This document shows positions 31,502 through 41,300 of a stretch of DNA of 44,023 nucleotides, one piece after another. Position 1 is the first letter of the stretch; every line of letters starts with the position of its first letter. The stretch covers positions 1-44,023 of the forward strand of contig CANBAL010000009.1 of NCBI GenBank assembly GCA_947366545.1. The letters run 5' to 3'. Below the pieces are notes generated by a model. The model had not been told where the DNA came from. It made no database searches and saw only the letters and a list, made by a program, of their open reading frames with translations. Position numbers and translations under genes: made by a program. The stretch is from an uncultured Clostridia bacterium (GTDB lineage Bacteria > Bacillota > Clostridia > Christensenellales > UBA1242).

Positions 31502-32439
31502 ATGTATTTAACCTCCAATATATTCAGTAGTAAATTCTCCATTCCTAGTGTCATGTTGACATTAAATTGTTTTTCCTTGTTCACCTTGTCAATTAGCCCA
31601 GCTATTTCACATAGGGCGCGAAGCGTGTAATCGCCCAGCACAGCATTCAAATCATCCATGAAAGGTCGAAGTTTTACAAGTTCACTTTTTCCGCCCTTAA
31701 TTTTTATTAAATCCTCGACGATTAGTGTAAAAATATCTAAAATTAATTGAATCTCGCTTTTATATGATAAAAGTTTTTTTGAGTATTCTAACACTTGTTT
31801 GCTGTTTTTCATCTTGGTAAATACAGACAAGCAGTCTTGACACAAAGTGTCAAAATTCTTCATTTTATTAAGGGATTGTGCCTTTCCAATTTGGCCGTCA
31901 CAACATGCAAGAATCAGCTCCTTGTTCTCTACCTTACCAAGGATGTGCTCTACCAGTTCATCGCTAAGTTTTTTTAATTCCACCTTGTTGCATCTTGATT
32001 TTATGGTAGGAAGCACTAAGCTCGTGTTAGTGCAGGTCAAAATCAAATATACATTTCGAGAAGGCTCCTCAAGTACCTTCAAAAGTTTATTTTGTGCACT
32101 TTCCATAGAGTTGTCAATATTGTTTATGATAAAAACCTTTCTGCTTGCAAAGATAGGCTTAACAAAACTTTCGTCACCAATCTCTTCACTATCAGAAACC
32201 AATAACTTTTCCTTAATAGGATAGCTTTTAAGATCTGGATGAGTGCCCGCCAATACCTTCTTGGCGTTTTCACTTTCAAAATTTATTCCTTCATCCATAA
32301 TAAGAAGTGCAGTAAGTTTAGCAAACTCTTTAAGATAAATTTCGTCCTTGCCTATAAGCATCAAAGATTTAGGGAAATCGTGGATTTCTCTTTCAAGGGC
32401 TTTAAAATCTTCTGTTTTAAGAATTTCGTCTACTAACAT
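31492..32439 (-). CDS. holB: DNA polymerase III delta-prime subunit
   Basis: Clamp-loader subunit of the replication machine. The AAA+ core is degenerate, as expected for delta-prime: the P-loop region reads SLMLIGKDEIYL and lacks a Lys-Ser/Thr pair. The sensor segments LLKVLEEPSRNVYLILTCTN and the SRC motif (TIKSRCNKVEL) are present. No zinc-binding cysteines are seen, and the C-terminal collar domain is helical. Length is 315. There is no Shine-Dalgarno, and TAAAAT lies 6 bases before the ATG, so the message is likely leaderless. First gene of the holB-ricT-trmN6 operon. Confidence 0.9.
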   Translation of the reverse strand: MLVDEILKTEDFKALEREIHDFPKSLMLIGKDEIYLKEFAKLTALLIMDEGINFESENAKKVLAGTHPDLKSYPIKEKLLVSDSEEIGDESFVKPIFASRKVFIINNIDNSMESAQNKLLKVLEEPSRNVYLILTCTNTSLVLPTIKSRCNKVELKKLSDELVEHILGKVENKELILACCDGQIGKAQSLNKMKNFDTLCQDCLSVFTKMKNSKQVLEYSKKLLSYKSEIQLILDIFTLIVEDLIKIKGGKSELVKLRPFMDDLNAVLGDYTLRALCEIAGLIDKVNKEKQFNVNMTLGMENLLLNILEVKYICR

Positions 32440-32445
32440 GAGTAT

Positions 32446-32474
32446 ATTTTATCATAATTCTTTAATTAAATAAA
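32446..32474 (-). promoter_or_regulatory. leaderless-type promoter of holB-ricT-trmN6
   Basis: On the minus strand TTTATT (32469-32474, weak), 17 bases, TAAAAT (32446-32451), 6 bases, then ATG 32439. Confidence 0.55.
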
Positions 32475-32488
32475 GCACAAGTAAAAGA

Positions 32489-32511
32489 AAAACCACAATT
32501 TATGTGGTTTT
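32489..32511 (-). terminator. terminator of the P-type ATPase gene
   Basis: AAAACCACA/TGTGGTTTT with loop ATTTA, followed on the minus strand by TTTTTCTTTT. The TAA stop codon (32500-32502) lies in the loop. Confidence 0.75.
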
Positions 32512-35127
32512 CTTTTTGTTAATTAACTTGTATATCCACTTATACGCCTCACTTGCAAGCATCATTATAATTGAGAAACCTATAATAATCCCCCACTGAA
32601 TCCAATTCAAATGCACAAGCCTCAGCATTTTATTTAACGGAGTCAGTGCAAGTATCGCAAGAAGTCCAAAGCAGAAGAGAATGGAAATGGTAAAAAACTT
32701 GTTTTTAAATGGGTTAGATTTAAACATGTTCCCGTTCGTTCGCATTGAAGCCAAGTAAAACATTTGAACAATATTAAGAGTGTAGAAGGCCATAGTAGAG
32801 GCGACATATTGATTATATAGTTTAAGCCCAAAAGCATACGCCCCTACCACTAAAATTGTTTGTATCAGTCCAAGTACGGCTATCGACCAACCAACGCCAT
32901 CTGAGAACAAACTTTTTTTACTGTCTCGCGGTTTGATGTCCATAAGGTTCTGCTCTGGCTTTTCAACGCCAAGTGCGATTGCTGGAAGAGAGTCAGTGAT
33001 AAGATTTACAAACAAAATCTGCACTGGAAATAAGAAAACAAAGCGTGGAAAGAATACTGTGGCAAGAAATAGAGATAGCATTTCTCCCATGTTGGCGGAG
33101 AAAAGAAATTTCACTGTTTTTTGTATGTTTTGATATATCTTTCTGCCTTCTTCCACTGCCACCACAATAGTAGAAAAGTTGTCATCAGTCACGATTATGT
33201 CTGCAACCTCTTTTGTAACATCGGTGCCCTGCAAACCCATGCCAATCCCAATGCTGGCTTTTTTCAAACTAGGTGCATCGTTAACTCCGTCACCAGTCAT
33301 GGCAACCACCCGTCCCTGTTTTTTAAGAATTTCTACTATTCTAACTTTGTTATCGGGGCTTACCCTAGCAAAAACATTGATATCTTTTATTTTTTTCAGT
33401 AGTTCTTCATCGCTCAGTTCGTCAAGTTCACTCCCCGTCATCACCTGTTTTTTATTAGAAACAATGCCAATTTCTTTCGCGATTGCAAAGGCGGTGTCTT
33501 TGTGATCACCCGTAATCATGATAGGTCGCATTCCCGCTTTTTTGCATTTCTCTACTGCTTTGTCCACCCCTTTGCGAGGCGGATCAATCATACCCACAAG
33601 GCCAATAAATATAAGCCCATTTTCCTCCATTTTACTGCTATTTTCCAAAGGCTTATACGCTACAGCCAGCACCCTAAGTGCCTCCTCCGCCATAGCCGAA
33701 TTTGCATGCAACACCTCTTTTTTACGCTCGCTGTTAAAGGGACAGATTTGTCCGTTTATCAAAATTTTATCACATTTCCTAAGTAAAAAGTCGGTAGCAC
33801 CTTTTGCGAACATTATTTTCTTATCATTTACAACATTTAAAGTGCTCATCACCTTTCGTCTGCTATCAAAAGGAATTTCATCAAGCCGCTTACACTCTTT
33901 CTCAAGCCTGCTCTTGTCTAGGCCGCATCTTTCACCAAACTCTGCAAGGGCAACTTCCGTGGGGTCACCCACAAATTTGGATTTGGATTTTTTCACATCA
34001 TTACATAAAAGCAGCGCGTTAAAAAACATCTCATTGTTTTTATAGTCCACCTTGCCTTTCATTAATTTCCCATTAATAAAAGAGGTTGTAATCGTCATTT
34101 TGTTTTGTGTGATTGTCCCCGTTTTATCTGAACATATTACATCACAACAACCCAGTGTCTCCACAGAGTGCATACGCTTGACAATCGCTTTTTGTTTGGC
34201 AAGTCTGGCCACACCCATGCTCATAATGATTGTAATCACCGCAGGCATGCTTTCAGGTATTGCCGCTACAGATATCGCTACTGCCGTCAAAAACGCCTCT
34301 AAGATATTCCCTGGTCTTGCAACTACTTCCAAGAAAAATGTCACCGCCGCCATGGCAAGTACAAGATAGGTAAGCACTTTCCCTACATCTTTAATTCCTT
34401 TTTGAAGTGGCGTCATTTCCTTTTCAACACTCTTTATCGCTTGTGCTATTTTTCCTATCTCGGTATCTTTGCCTATTGCAACCACCACGCCTATTCCTCT
34501 TCCCGCGGTAACAGTACAACCTTTGTATGCCATATTGTGTCGGTCTGCAAGTGGCGTGTTTTCCAAATAGCATTCATCTGCCACCTTTCGCACAGCATGA
34601 CTTTCGCCAGTAAGCGAACTTTCATCAACCTGCATTGATGCGCTTTCAATTATGCGTACATCAGCAGGAACTATTGAACCAGATTCTAAAACAACGATAT
34701 CACCCACAACAATATTTTTAACATTAATTTTTATTTGCTCGCCGCCCCTAAGCACCACGGCCTCAGGCTCCGTCATTTTCTTTAATGCGTCAAGTGATTT
34801 TTCTGCTTTGTACTCTTGAATAACCCCAAAAATCGCGTTCATAATGACGATAGCAAGTATTATTGCTCCGTCAAATATTTCACCAAAGCTTTTTTGTACG
34901 GCACCGATTATTATAGAAATTGCAGACGCCGCAAGCAAAATAAGAATCATAAGGTCCTTAAATTGTTCAATAAACTTATAGAAAATTGAGGTGTGCTTTT
35001 CTTGTCCTAAATCATTATCTTGTCCTTTATTTAACCTAAGGCTTGCCTCAGAATTGGTAAGCCCTTCTTTAGACGAATTTAGTTTTAATAGTGTTTGACT
35101 TGCAGTTAAGTTATAATACTTTTCCAT
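32500..35127 (-). CDS. calcium-type (P2A/P2B) cation-transporting P-type ATPase
   Basis: Membrane pump driven by ATP, most like bacterial Ca2+ ATPases of the PMR1/SERCA group. An N-terminal cation-ATPase domain is followed by the actuator motif TGES (DESSLTGESHAV) and the ion-site helix VAAIPESMPAV. The phosphorylation motif is CSDKTGTIT, and MITGDHKDTA, MTGDGVNDAPSLKKA and ten predicted membrane helices follow, with NLITDSLPAIALGVEKPE near M6 supporting Ca2+. Length of 875 is typical. It starts 12 bases after the uppP stop with a GGGTGG site, so the two are one operon. Ca2+ is inferred from motifs. Mn2+ is possible. Confidence 0.92.
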   Translation of the reverse strand: MEKYYNLTASQTLLKLNSSKEGLTNSEASLRLNKGQDNDLGQEKHTSIFYKFIEQFKDLMILILLAASAISIIIGAVQKSFGEIFDGAIILAIVIMNAIFGVIQEYKAEKSLDALKKMTEPEAVVLRGGEQIKINVKNIVVGDIVVLESGSIVPADVRIIESASMQVDESSLTGESHAVRKVADECYLENTPLADRHNMAYKGCTVTAGRGIGVVVAIGKDTEIGKIAQAIKSVEKEMTPLQKGIKDVGKVLTYLVLAMAAVTFFLEVVARPGNILEAFLTAVAISVAAIPESMPAVITIIMSMGVARLAKQKAIVKRMHSVETLGCCDVICSDKTGTITQNKMTITTSFINGKLMKGKVDYKNNEMFFNALLLCNDVKKSKSKFVGDPTEVALAEFGERCGLDKSRLEKECKRLDEIPFDSRRKVMSTLNVVNDKKIMFAKGATDFLLRKCDKILINGQICPFNSERKKEVLHANSAMAEEALRVLAVAYKPLENSSKMEENGLIFIGLVGMIDPPRKGVDKAVEKCKKAGMRPIMITGDHKDTAFAIAKEIGIVSNKKQVMTGSELDELSDEELLKKIKDINVFARVSPDNKVRIVEILKKQGRVVAMTGDGVNDAPSLKKASIGIGMGLQGTDVTKEVADIIVTDDNFSTIVVAVEEGRKIYQNIQKTVKFLFSANMGEMLSLFLATVFFPRFVFLFPVQILFVNLITDSLPAIALGVEKPEQNLMDIKPRDSKKSLFSDGVGWSIAVLGLIQTILVVGAYAFGLKLYNQYVASTMAFYTLNIVQMFYLASMRTNGNMFKSNPFKNKFFTISILFCFGLLAILALTPLNKMLRLVHLNWIQWGIIIGFSIIMMLASEAYKWIYKLINKKKTT

Positions 35128-35139
35128 TCGCCCACCCTT

Positions 35140-35901
35140 TTAAAATATAAATGATAATATTGCAATAATCATTAAATATAGCGCAAACCACCTAAAATTT
35201 GTTTTTTCCGTCACCTTAAGCATCATTTTTATTGAAATTGTCCCCACGAGAAAGGCAACCAAGAATGCTAGCAAAAGCCCCACCACATTCACACTTATCA
35301 CTTCTTTCATCGCAACAATATCGTATACTTCCATAAGCAGTGAAAGAAGGATTATTGGCAAGCTCATTAAGAAAGAAAACTTTGCGGTTTTTTCTTTGTT
35401 CGCACCCGAAAGTAACCCGCCACAAATTGTGGCACCAGAGCGCGATATTCCAGGAAAGATTGCAAGCCCCTGAAATACCCCCATTACAATTGCTTGCTTG
35501 GTTGAGATGCTGCCGTCGCTTGCTCGTCTTTTTTTAGAGTAGAAATCAGTGCCTAAAAGTACTAATGCACTTATAATAAAGCAAAAACCTAATGCCCCAC
35601 CTCCAAACGCTTTGTTCACAAGTGGCATAAGTACAAGTGCGAGAATACATGTTGGAATGGTAGCAATGTACAGTTTTACAGCATCTTCCGAAAACGGATG
35701 TTTTATAAGTTGCCAGATTTCCTTACGGAGACAAACCATAACTGAGAAAAAGGTTGCAAGATGCAATATTATGCTTATAAATAAGGTTTCTTGAATGCCA
35801 AACCACCTGCTAAATAACACCAAATGCCCACTTGACGATACCGGCAAAAATTCTGTTAATCCTTGCAGTGTCCCAAGCACAACTAAAAAAAATATTTGCA
35901 C
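35140..35901 (-). CDS. uppP: undecaprenyl-diphosphatase UppP (BacA)
   Basis: Membrane enzyme that recycles undecaprenyl diphosphate to the lipid carrier used for peptidoglycan and gives some bacitracin resistance. The conserved LQGLTEFLPVSSSGHLVLF near the N-terminus and FPGISRSGATI in the middle carry the catalytic Glu, Ser, His and Arg residues. There are eight hydrophobic segments, and 253 residues. The start is a GTG with GGGAG 6 bases upstream. The start codon lies in one arm of a long inverted repeat (35891-35949). First gene of an operon with the P-type ATPase. Confidence 0.95.
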   Translation of the reverse strand: MQIFFLVVLGTLQGLTEFLPVSSSGHLVLFSRWFGIQETLFISIILHLATFFSVMVCLRKEIWQLIKHPFSEDAVKLYIATIPTCILALVLMPLVNKAFGGGALGFCFIISALVLLGTDFYSKKRRASDGSISTKQAIVMGVFQGLAIFPGISRSGATICGGLLSGANKEKTAKFSFLMSLPIILLSLLMEVYDIVAMKEVISVNVVGLLLAFLVAFLVGTISIKMMLKVTEKTNFRWFALYLMIIAILSFIF

Positions 35902-35949
35902 GCTTGTCTCCCTTTAGTTTAAATATATAAACAAGGCTGTGCAAATATT
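35891..35949 (-). promoter_or_regulatory. inverted repeat spanning the uppP promoter and start codon
   Basis: AATATTTGCAC and GTGCAAATATT are perfect 11-bp inverted arms, and CTTGT/ACAAG pairs inside them. One arm contains the GTG start of uppP, and the other contains a candidate -35 (TTGCAC, 35939-35944) with TAAACT 17 bases on (35916-35921). GGGAG lies in the loop. It may be an operator, or an RNA hairpin if transcription starts further upstream. Confidence 0.5.
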
Positions 35950-35981
35950 CATGCTAGTTACTTTATGCGAAATACGGCAAT

Positions 35982-36005
35982 AAAAAACAGAGCTTTTCGC
36001 TCTGT
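35982..36005 (-). terminator. terminator of the AT-hook membrane protein gene
   Basis: On the minus strand ACAGAGC/GCTCTGT with a 5-base loop is followed by TTTTTTA, just after the stop codon at 36009. Confidence 0.85.
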
Positions 36006-36008
36006 ATT

Positions 36009-38195
36009 TTACTTGTTAAGGTTAGAAATTTCTTTGATTAAATCTTCTATTCGATTATTTATCTTGGCAAGTTCCTCTGGTGAAGACTGTTCTCTCACCT
36101 CTTGTGCCTGCGCTTGAAGATTCTCAATTTCCTTCATAATCTTGTCTGTTTCTTTGGCAATCGCTTCGTTTTGGGAACTATCCATAGCCTCGTCAATTTC
36201 TGAACTAATAAGCATTTTCATTTTGCTAAGTTTGTTTTCTTCTTCGCTTATCATTTCGTTAATTTTTTCAAGACTTGCAAGTCCATTTTCTTGAGTGCTT
36301 TTTACTGCCTTTTCTTTAGGTGGATTTTTTCTTGGCCTGCCAACAGGTTTCTTTTCTTCCTTTTTTGTTTCTTCTGCTTTTCTTGGTCTGCCGCGTTTTT
36401 TAGCCTCTTTCACAGGTTCTTCTTTAACCTCTTTCTTAGGTCTGCCACGCTTTGACTTTGGCTTATCCTCTCCTTGCTTCTCAGTAGGAACTTGAACCTG
36501 TTTCTCAACTGTTTCTTGGGTTTCAACCTCTGGCTGTGGTTCCTCTTCAGGCTCTTCCATAGGCTCTTCTACTTTTTCTTCTTTCTCATCACCTACATAG
36601 GAGCCGAATGCTACAACATCGTCAAGGCGCTCTTCCTCTTCAATTTGTGCTTGCTCTTTTGGCTCATCAATAAGCGTACCATTCATATCATAGACTTTGC
36701 CGTCTACATCATGGAAAAGTCCATTTGGATCGTGATATGAGCCGTCCTTGTAAACAAAGTTGCCGTTTTCATCATACACGCCGTCACTGGTATTTTCTTC
36801 AATTTCGTCGCCAAGCCTTGCCCTTAAAGTGTTGTTCTCGTCAACAAGTCTCTTTATTTGGGTTTGCACTACGATAAGTTCTTGCTCATTGTTGTCGCGT
36901 TGCTTAATAAGGTCACTCTTTTCCTGTGCCACCTTTCTCTCAGCCTGAGACTGTGCACTTCTCATCACCTTCTCATAGAAAGATTGATATTCCGCAACCA
37001 TGGCCTTTTGCACAGCATCTTTGGAGTCGTCAAGTTGAATCCTTAGGTTATCAACCTCTTGATTTAACTCTTCAATAGAAAGAGCAAATCTTGTTTCTTC
37101 TTGGTCATATTCGCTTTGTAAAGATTCCTGCTTTGAAATCTCTTGCTCTTGTTGTTTTCTAAGGAATCCTACCTCCATTCTGTTTGTGGTGGCTTCCTGC
37201 TGTTGAATAAGTTTATTGATGTTCTCTTTTGATGCTTGAATCTTCCTTTGCAAATCTTTTTGTACATTCTCATGGTTTCTACGAAGTGCCTCTTTTTCAG
37301 CCTCCACATGGGAAATCTTTGCAAGAGTGTTTGTCTTTTTGTTGATAAACGCCTCTGTTTCCTTCATCGCTCTTTCAAGCACAAGGGAGCCGTCAACCCC
37401 TGCATCTGCAAAGTTGTATTCAACATATTCCACATCGCTCTTCTTTGCGTTTTCAAATTCCTCTTTGGCTTTCCTTGCCCTGCTTTCGTAGTATTCACGA
37501 AGTTGAGGGTTACCCTTGCTGATTTCTTTTGAAGAAAAGAGTAAGTCGAAATCAATATAAGAAGGAAGGTCAACGCAAGCATTTAAAATAAATCTTGCAA
37601 AAATGTGGTAGTGGCTGTAAATGTCGTCAAGGTTTGTCGTTTTTCTTCCCTTAAGGAACATAGACGCTACAATGCTAATAATTAAAACAAATACTGGAAG
37701 TGCAATCGCGGAAATTAAGTTTAATCCTGTCAAGGTGGTTACACTACCCATTCCAAAAAGGAGAACAATGGACGCCCATATAAGAGAAACTAAGTTCAAA
37801 TTTTTAATGTTATTTGCCCAACTGCTTGTTTTAAGAGGTTTTTCCACAAGGTTTTCAAGTGATAGATAATGCGTGGCTTCTTTCTCTCTAAAAAGTATGT
37901 ATTGTTGCCAGTAGTATACAAGACGCTTTGGTCCTTTCTTAATAAGGTCATTAAATTCTTTAATATTATTCTGGTCAATTTTTTTGTTTATAAAAAGCCA
38001 AGAGTTAAGTTTATCCAAACTCCTCCTTAATCTCATCTCGTATGAAAAGGCGGTCTTTAAAACAAATATAAATACAAGAAATAGTTCTACCACCAAAGCG
38101 ATAGCAAGCATCCCTTCAAAATGAATGGCTTGTGCAACCTGTTGAAAAAAGGTTTTGAACGAGCTTTCTATTTCGCATAACATGGAAAAATTCAT
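36009..38195 (-). CDS. membrane-anchored coiled-coil protein with AT-hook-like motifs, unknown function
   Basis: 728 residues, family not recognised. Membrane segments lie at about 28-50, 133-152 and 158-180. A long Glu/Gln/Lys-rich coiled coil follows (about 230-460). A short repeat region of DENGNFVYKDGSYHDPNG type runs over about 470-510, with a D-x-NG-x-aromatic unit recurring about every 8-10 residues. A Pro/Glu-rich spacer leads to three GRP cores in basic context (RGRPKK, RGRPRK, VGRPRK, about 585-620), which is the classic minor-groove AT-hook pattern. A second short coiled coil closes the C-terminus. AGGAGG precedes the ATG. It is a single-gene unit. The layout suggests a protein tethering AT-rich DNA to the membrane, which is inference only. 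Confidence 0.75.
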   Translation of the reverse strand: MNFSMLCEIESSFKTFFQQVAQAIHFEGMLAIALVVELFLVFIFVLKTAFSYEMRLRRSLDKLNSWLFINKKIDQNNIKEFNDLIKKGPKRLVYYWQQYILFREKEATHYLSLENLVEKPLKTSSWANNIKNLNLVSLIWASIVLLFGMGSVTTLTGLNLISAIALPVFVLIISIVASMFLKGRKTTNLDDIYSHYHIFARFILNACVDLPSYIDFDLLFSSKEISKGNPQLREYYESRARKAKEEFENAKKSDVEYVEYNFADAGVDGSLVLERAMKETEAFINKKTNTLAKISHVEAEKEALRRNHENVQKDLQRKIQASKENINKLIQQQEATTNRMEVGFLRKQQEQEISKQESLQSEYDQEETRFALSIEELNQEVDNLRIQLDDSKDAVQKAMVAEYQSFYEKVMRSAQSQAERKVAQEKSDLIKQRDNNEQELIVVQTQIKRLVDENNTLRARLGDEIEENTSDGVYDENGNFVYKDGSYHDPNGLFHDVDGKVYDMNGTLIDEPKEQAQIEEEERLDDVVAFGSYVGDEKEEKVEEPMEEPEEEPQPEVETQETVEKQVQVPTEKQGEDKPKSKRGRPKKEVKEEPVKEAKKRGRPRKAEETKKEEKKPVGRPRKNPPKEKAVKSTQENGLASLEKINEMISEEENKLSKMKMLISSEIDEAMDSSQNEAIAKETDKIMKEIENLQAQAQEVREQSSPEELAKINNRIEDLIKEISNLNK

Positions 38196-38351
38196 AATTT
38201 CCTCCTAACCTAAATTTAGTATAGCATAAGAAAAAAAATAATCATAATAAAAATTAATTAAATTTTTATTTTTAATTATTTTTTTCATATTTTTATTTTT
38301 TATTTATTTTTAGCCAAAATTGATATTTCCGCCTAAATAAAAGGTGATAAA

Positions 38352-41300
38352 TTAATCAAAATATTCAATTAATTCTGCATTTTTTAATGATAAAATGTAT
38401 TTTTTATTCAATTTTATTCCAAATGCTTTTTCAATGGCAAGAGAATAGATGTCTAATTGTTTACTATATTTTTCCAGTATTTTTTCATTTGATTTATTTT
38501 GAGTGTATTTGTAGTCTACTAAATAATTTTGCGCGCCAATGGCAAACATGTCAACAACGCCTTGTACCAATAGTTCATCTTCACAATTTGTATCAATAAT
38601 TTCTTTCGCTTGCGCCTTCATAACAAACTGTTTTTCTTTGTAAACCTTACTTTCGCCTATAAGATTTTTAATTATTAAAATGTTTTTTAGCAGCAGTTCT
38701 CTATTTATTAAATCAAGATAGCCCGCAGTAAACTCTTCCGATTTCTCCATTAACTGCTTGTTCAAATCGTCAATGTTTTCAACCTTTTCAAAGTCAATAA
38801 GCTTTAACGCTTCATGATAAGCATTTCCCGTATTCAAAAAGTCTTCGTTTGATTCAAGGTCAAACTTTTCTATTTTTTGATTTAAATTGTTAAGTCCTGT
38901 CACAGAGTTTTTAAAATTAAGTGTACAATTTTCATAGCCATTATACTGAAAATTTAAATACTCTCTTACTTTTTCAAGTTGACCTTCCGAAAGCTGTTTT
39001 GTTTGAAGGTTTATCTTTTCTATAGAAGGCTCTGACACTTTATTGACAAGATTTAATTCCCAATCGCCAATTACTACCCGTTCTTCATTCTTTAGTTTCT
39101 CAAGCACACTTTCCCCAAAAGCATAAAATATCAGTTGCAAATAGTTCTTTGCTTTTAAAGGTGAACCATTGTAATAAAGATTGTTTATTTTATCTTGTCC
39201 TACTATATATAAATGATTTTTAGCACGAGTGAACGCAACATAAAAAATCATTATTTCGTCAATCATTTCCTTTTCACGATTTTGGCTCTTTATCATTTCA
39301 AGTACTGGAGTTGTGCATTTTATATTTGTAAGTTCGTTATATGCATATGTGCCAAGCCCTAATTTTTCATTTATTTCATAGTTTTTTCTTGAAGGCTTTT
39401 CAAGTTTTTGCCCAGCACCTGCAAGAATCACAATCGGGTATTCCAGTCCTTTGCTTGCATGAATGGTCATAAGCTTTATCGCATCACTTACTCCCTCGTT
39501 TATACCTTTCTTCTGTCCGCCAGTTTCTTCAAAATAAGAAATTGCTTCACTTACGCCCAAATCTTTTGCTTTTAATTCCTGCATAAAATTCATCACAAGC
39601 ATATACTTTGTCTTGTCTTGTTTAAGATAGGCAAAATAATTTTTATTAACAAACAATTCGTTTAACGCACGATAAAGCCCTATCGTTTGTACTTTTAGTT
39701 TTAATTCATCCAGCATTTGATAAAAATCTTTAATCTTATCATTAGGCTGACTTTTTAGCGCTTCATAGAAATGTTTTTCCTCTGGTGCGAGCAATCTTTG
39801 CGATGCCAATTCGTCCAAAGTAAACCCACCTAAAGGTGAAGCTAACACCGAGATTAGAGAGTTGTCATCATTTTTATTAATAAGCAATTTTAATAAATTT
39901 AAAAGCATTTGCACATCGCCATCTTGGACTGCAAGTTGTTTACTGTCTACTAAAACAGGGTATCCCCTCTCCACAAGTTTTACCGCTAGTGTGTCCATGA
40001 GTGAGTTTCTGCTTCTAAATAATACTACTATGTCTCCTAGTTCTACCTTTCTATAGTCTCCTAATTTGGTGTCATAGATTTCTTTCATTAACAGTTCGTC
40101 TATCCGTGCCACTATGACGCTGGCTTCAAGACTGTCTTTATCATTTGACAAAAGCTCATCGTCTTTAACACTATACACGCCTTTAATTAGCGTCTCTTTT
40201 TCTACTTCTGGTTTTTCCACAACATCAACTCTTACTGATGGTAACTGCATTTTTCCAAAAGGCACTTCCCCTTTCAGCATTGAGGTTTGCTTATAATCAA
40301 GCCCCACCACTTCTTGCGTCATAACCCTTTCAAAAATCTTATTAATAAAGGATAGGAGCCTGTCATCGCTTCTGAAATTTCCTCTAAGAAAAGCAACCCC
40401 ACCACTAGCAGAAAAATCCTCTATATCTTGCTGCATTATCTCCATGGTGGCGTTTCTAAAGCCATAGATACCTTGTTTCGGATCACCAACAGCAACAAAG
40501 TGACTGTTTTTTGTGATAGGCTTGATAATAGCCTCTTGCACCCTATTTGTATCTTGGTACTCGTCAACAAAAACATAATCATATTTTTCTTGTATGCTTG
40601 AAAGCACTTCTTCATTTTCCATAAGCGAAAGTGCCAAGTTTTCTATGTCCACAAAATCCACAATATCAAGGTTGCGCTTTAATTTTTCATACTCTTCTTT
40701 GTAAATTTTGTATAAATCAAGCAACGCTTTCGATAAACTGCCATTTTCCTGCTTTTCTAATAATATTTTATCGTCAAAGTTATATTTCCCTATTTGTTCT
40801 AAGAAATTTTTTATTTCCTGCCTTAATGATTTCACTAGATTAACGGACTCTTCGTCGCGATTTTCTCCTCTTATAATAGGGATTTGTTCTAAATTTATCA
40901 TTTTAAGGTTTTTTACATTAAAAATAAAATTTTCCGAATAGTTTTGGTCAAGCAAATGATAAATATAGTCGCAATATCGCTGATATTTTGGCTCATCAAC
41001 CTTCTCTTTTACTTCTTGCGTAAGTGTTTTCAACCTTTCTATCTCTTCAAGTAAATCCTCGTTCGCCTCTTTTAAAGCAAGTTTAAATATAGAAGGTTGA
41101 TTTGATGAAAAATAATTTATTTTATCATCTGGTTTGTATAAGGCCGAGAAAAAACTTTCGATACCAAGAATCGTATCAAAAATAATGTTTTTATTTTTTC
41201 TGTAACTATAATAGATTTCGTTAAGCTCACTTAAATTGTCTTTTTCAAAAGCTGTTATCGCCCTCTCAAAAGCCTTGCTCTTCAATTCACTTCCGTCTTC

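Noticed and set aside
33518-34045. 175-codon plus-strand frame inside the P-type ATPase gene
   Set aside because: Shadow of a well-conserved gene on the other strand, with no ribosome binding site and Ser/Leu-rich biased composition.
38220-38345. Extremely AT-rich stretch between the AT-hook protein gene and addA as a possible origin or binding region
   Set aside because: It is simple A/T sequence with no DnaA boxes, iterons or clear repeats. It is tempting as an AT-hook target but there is no specific evidence.
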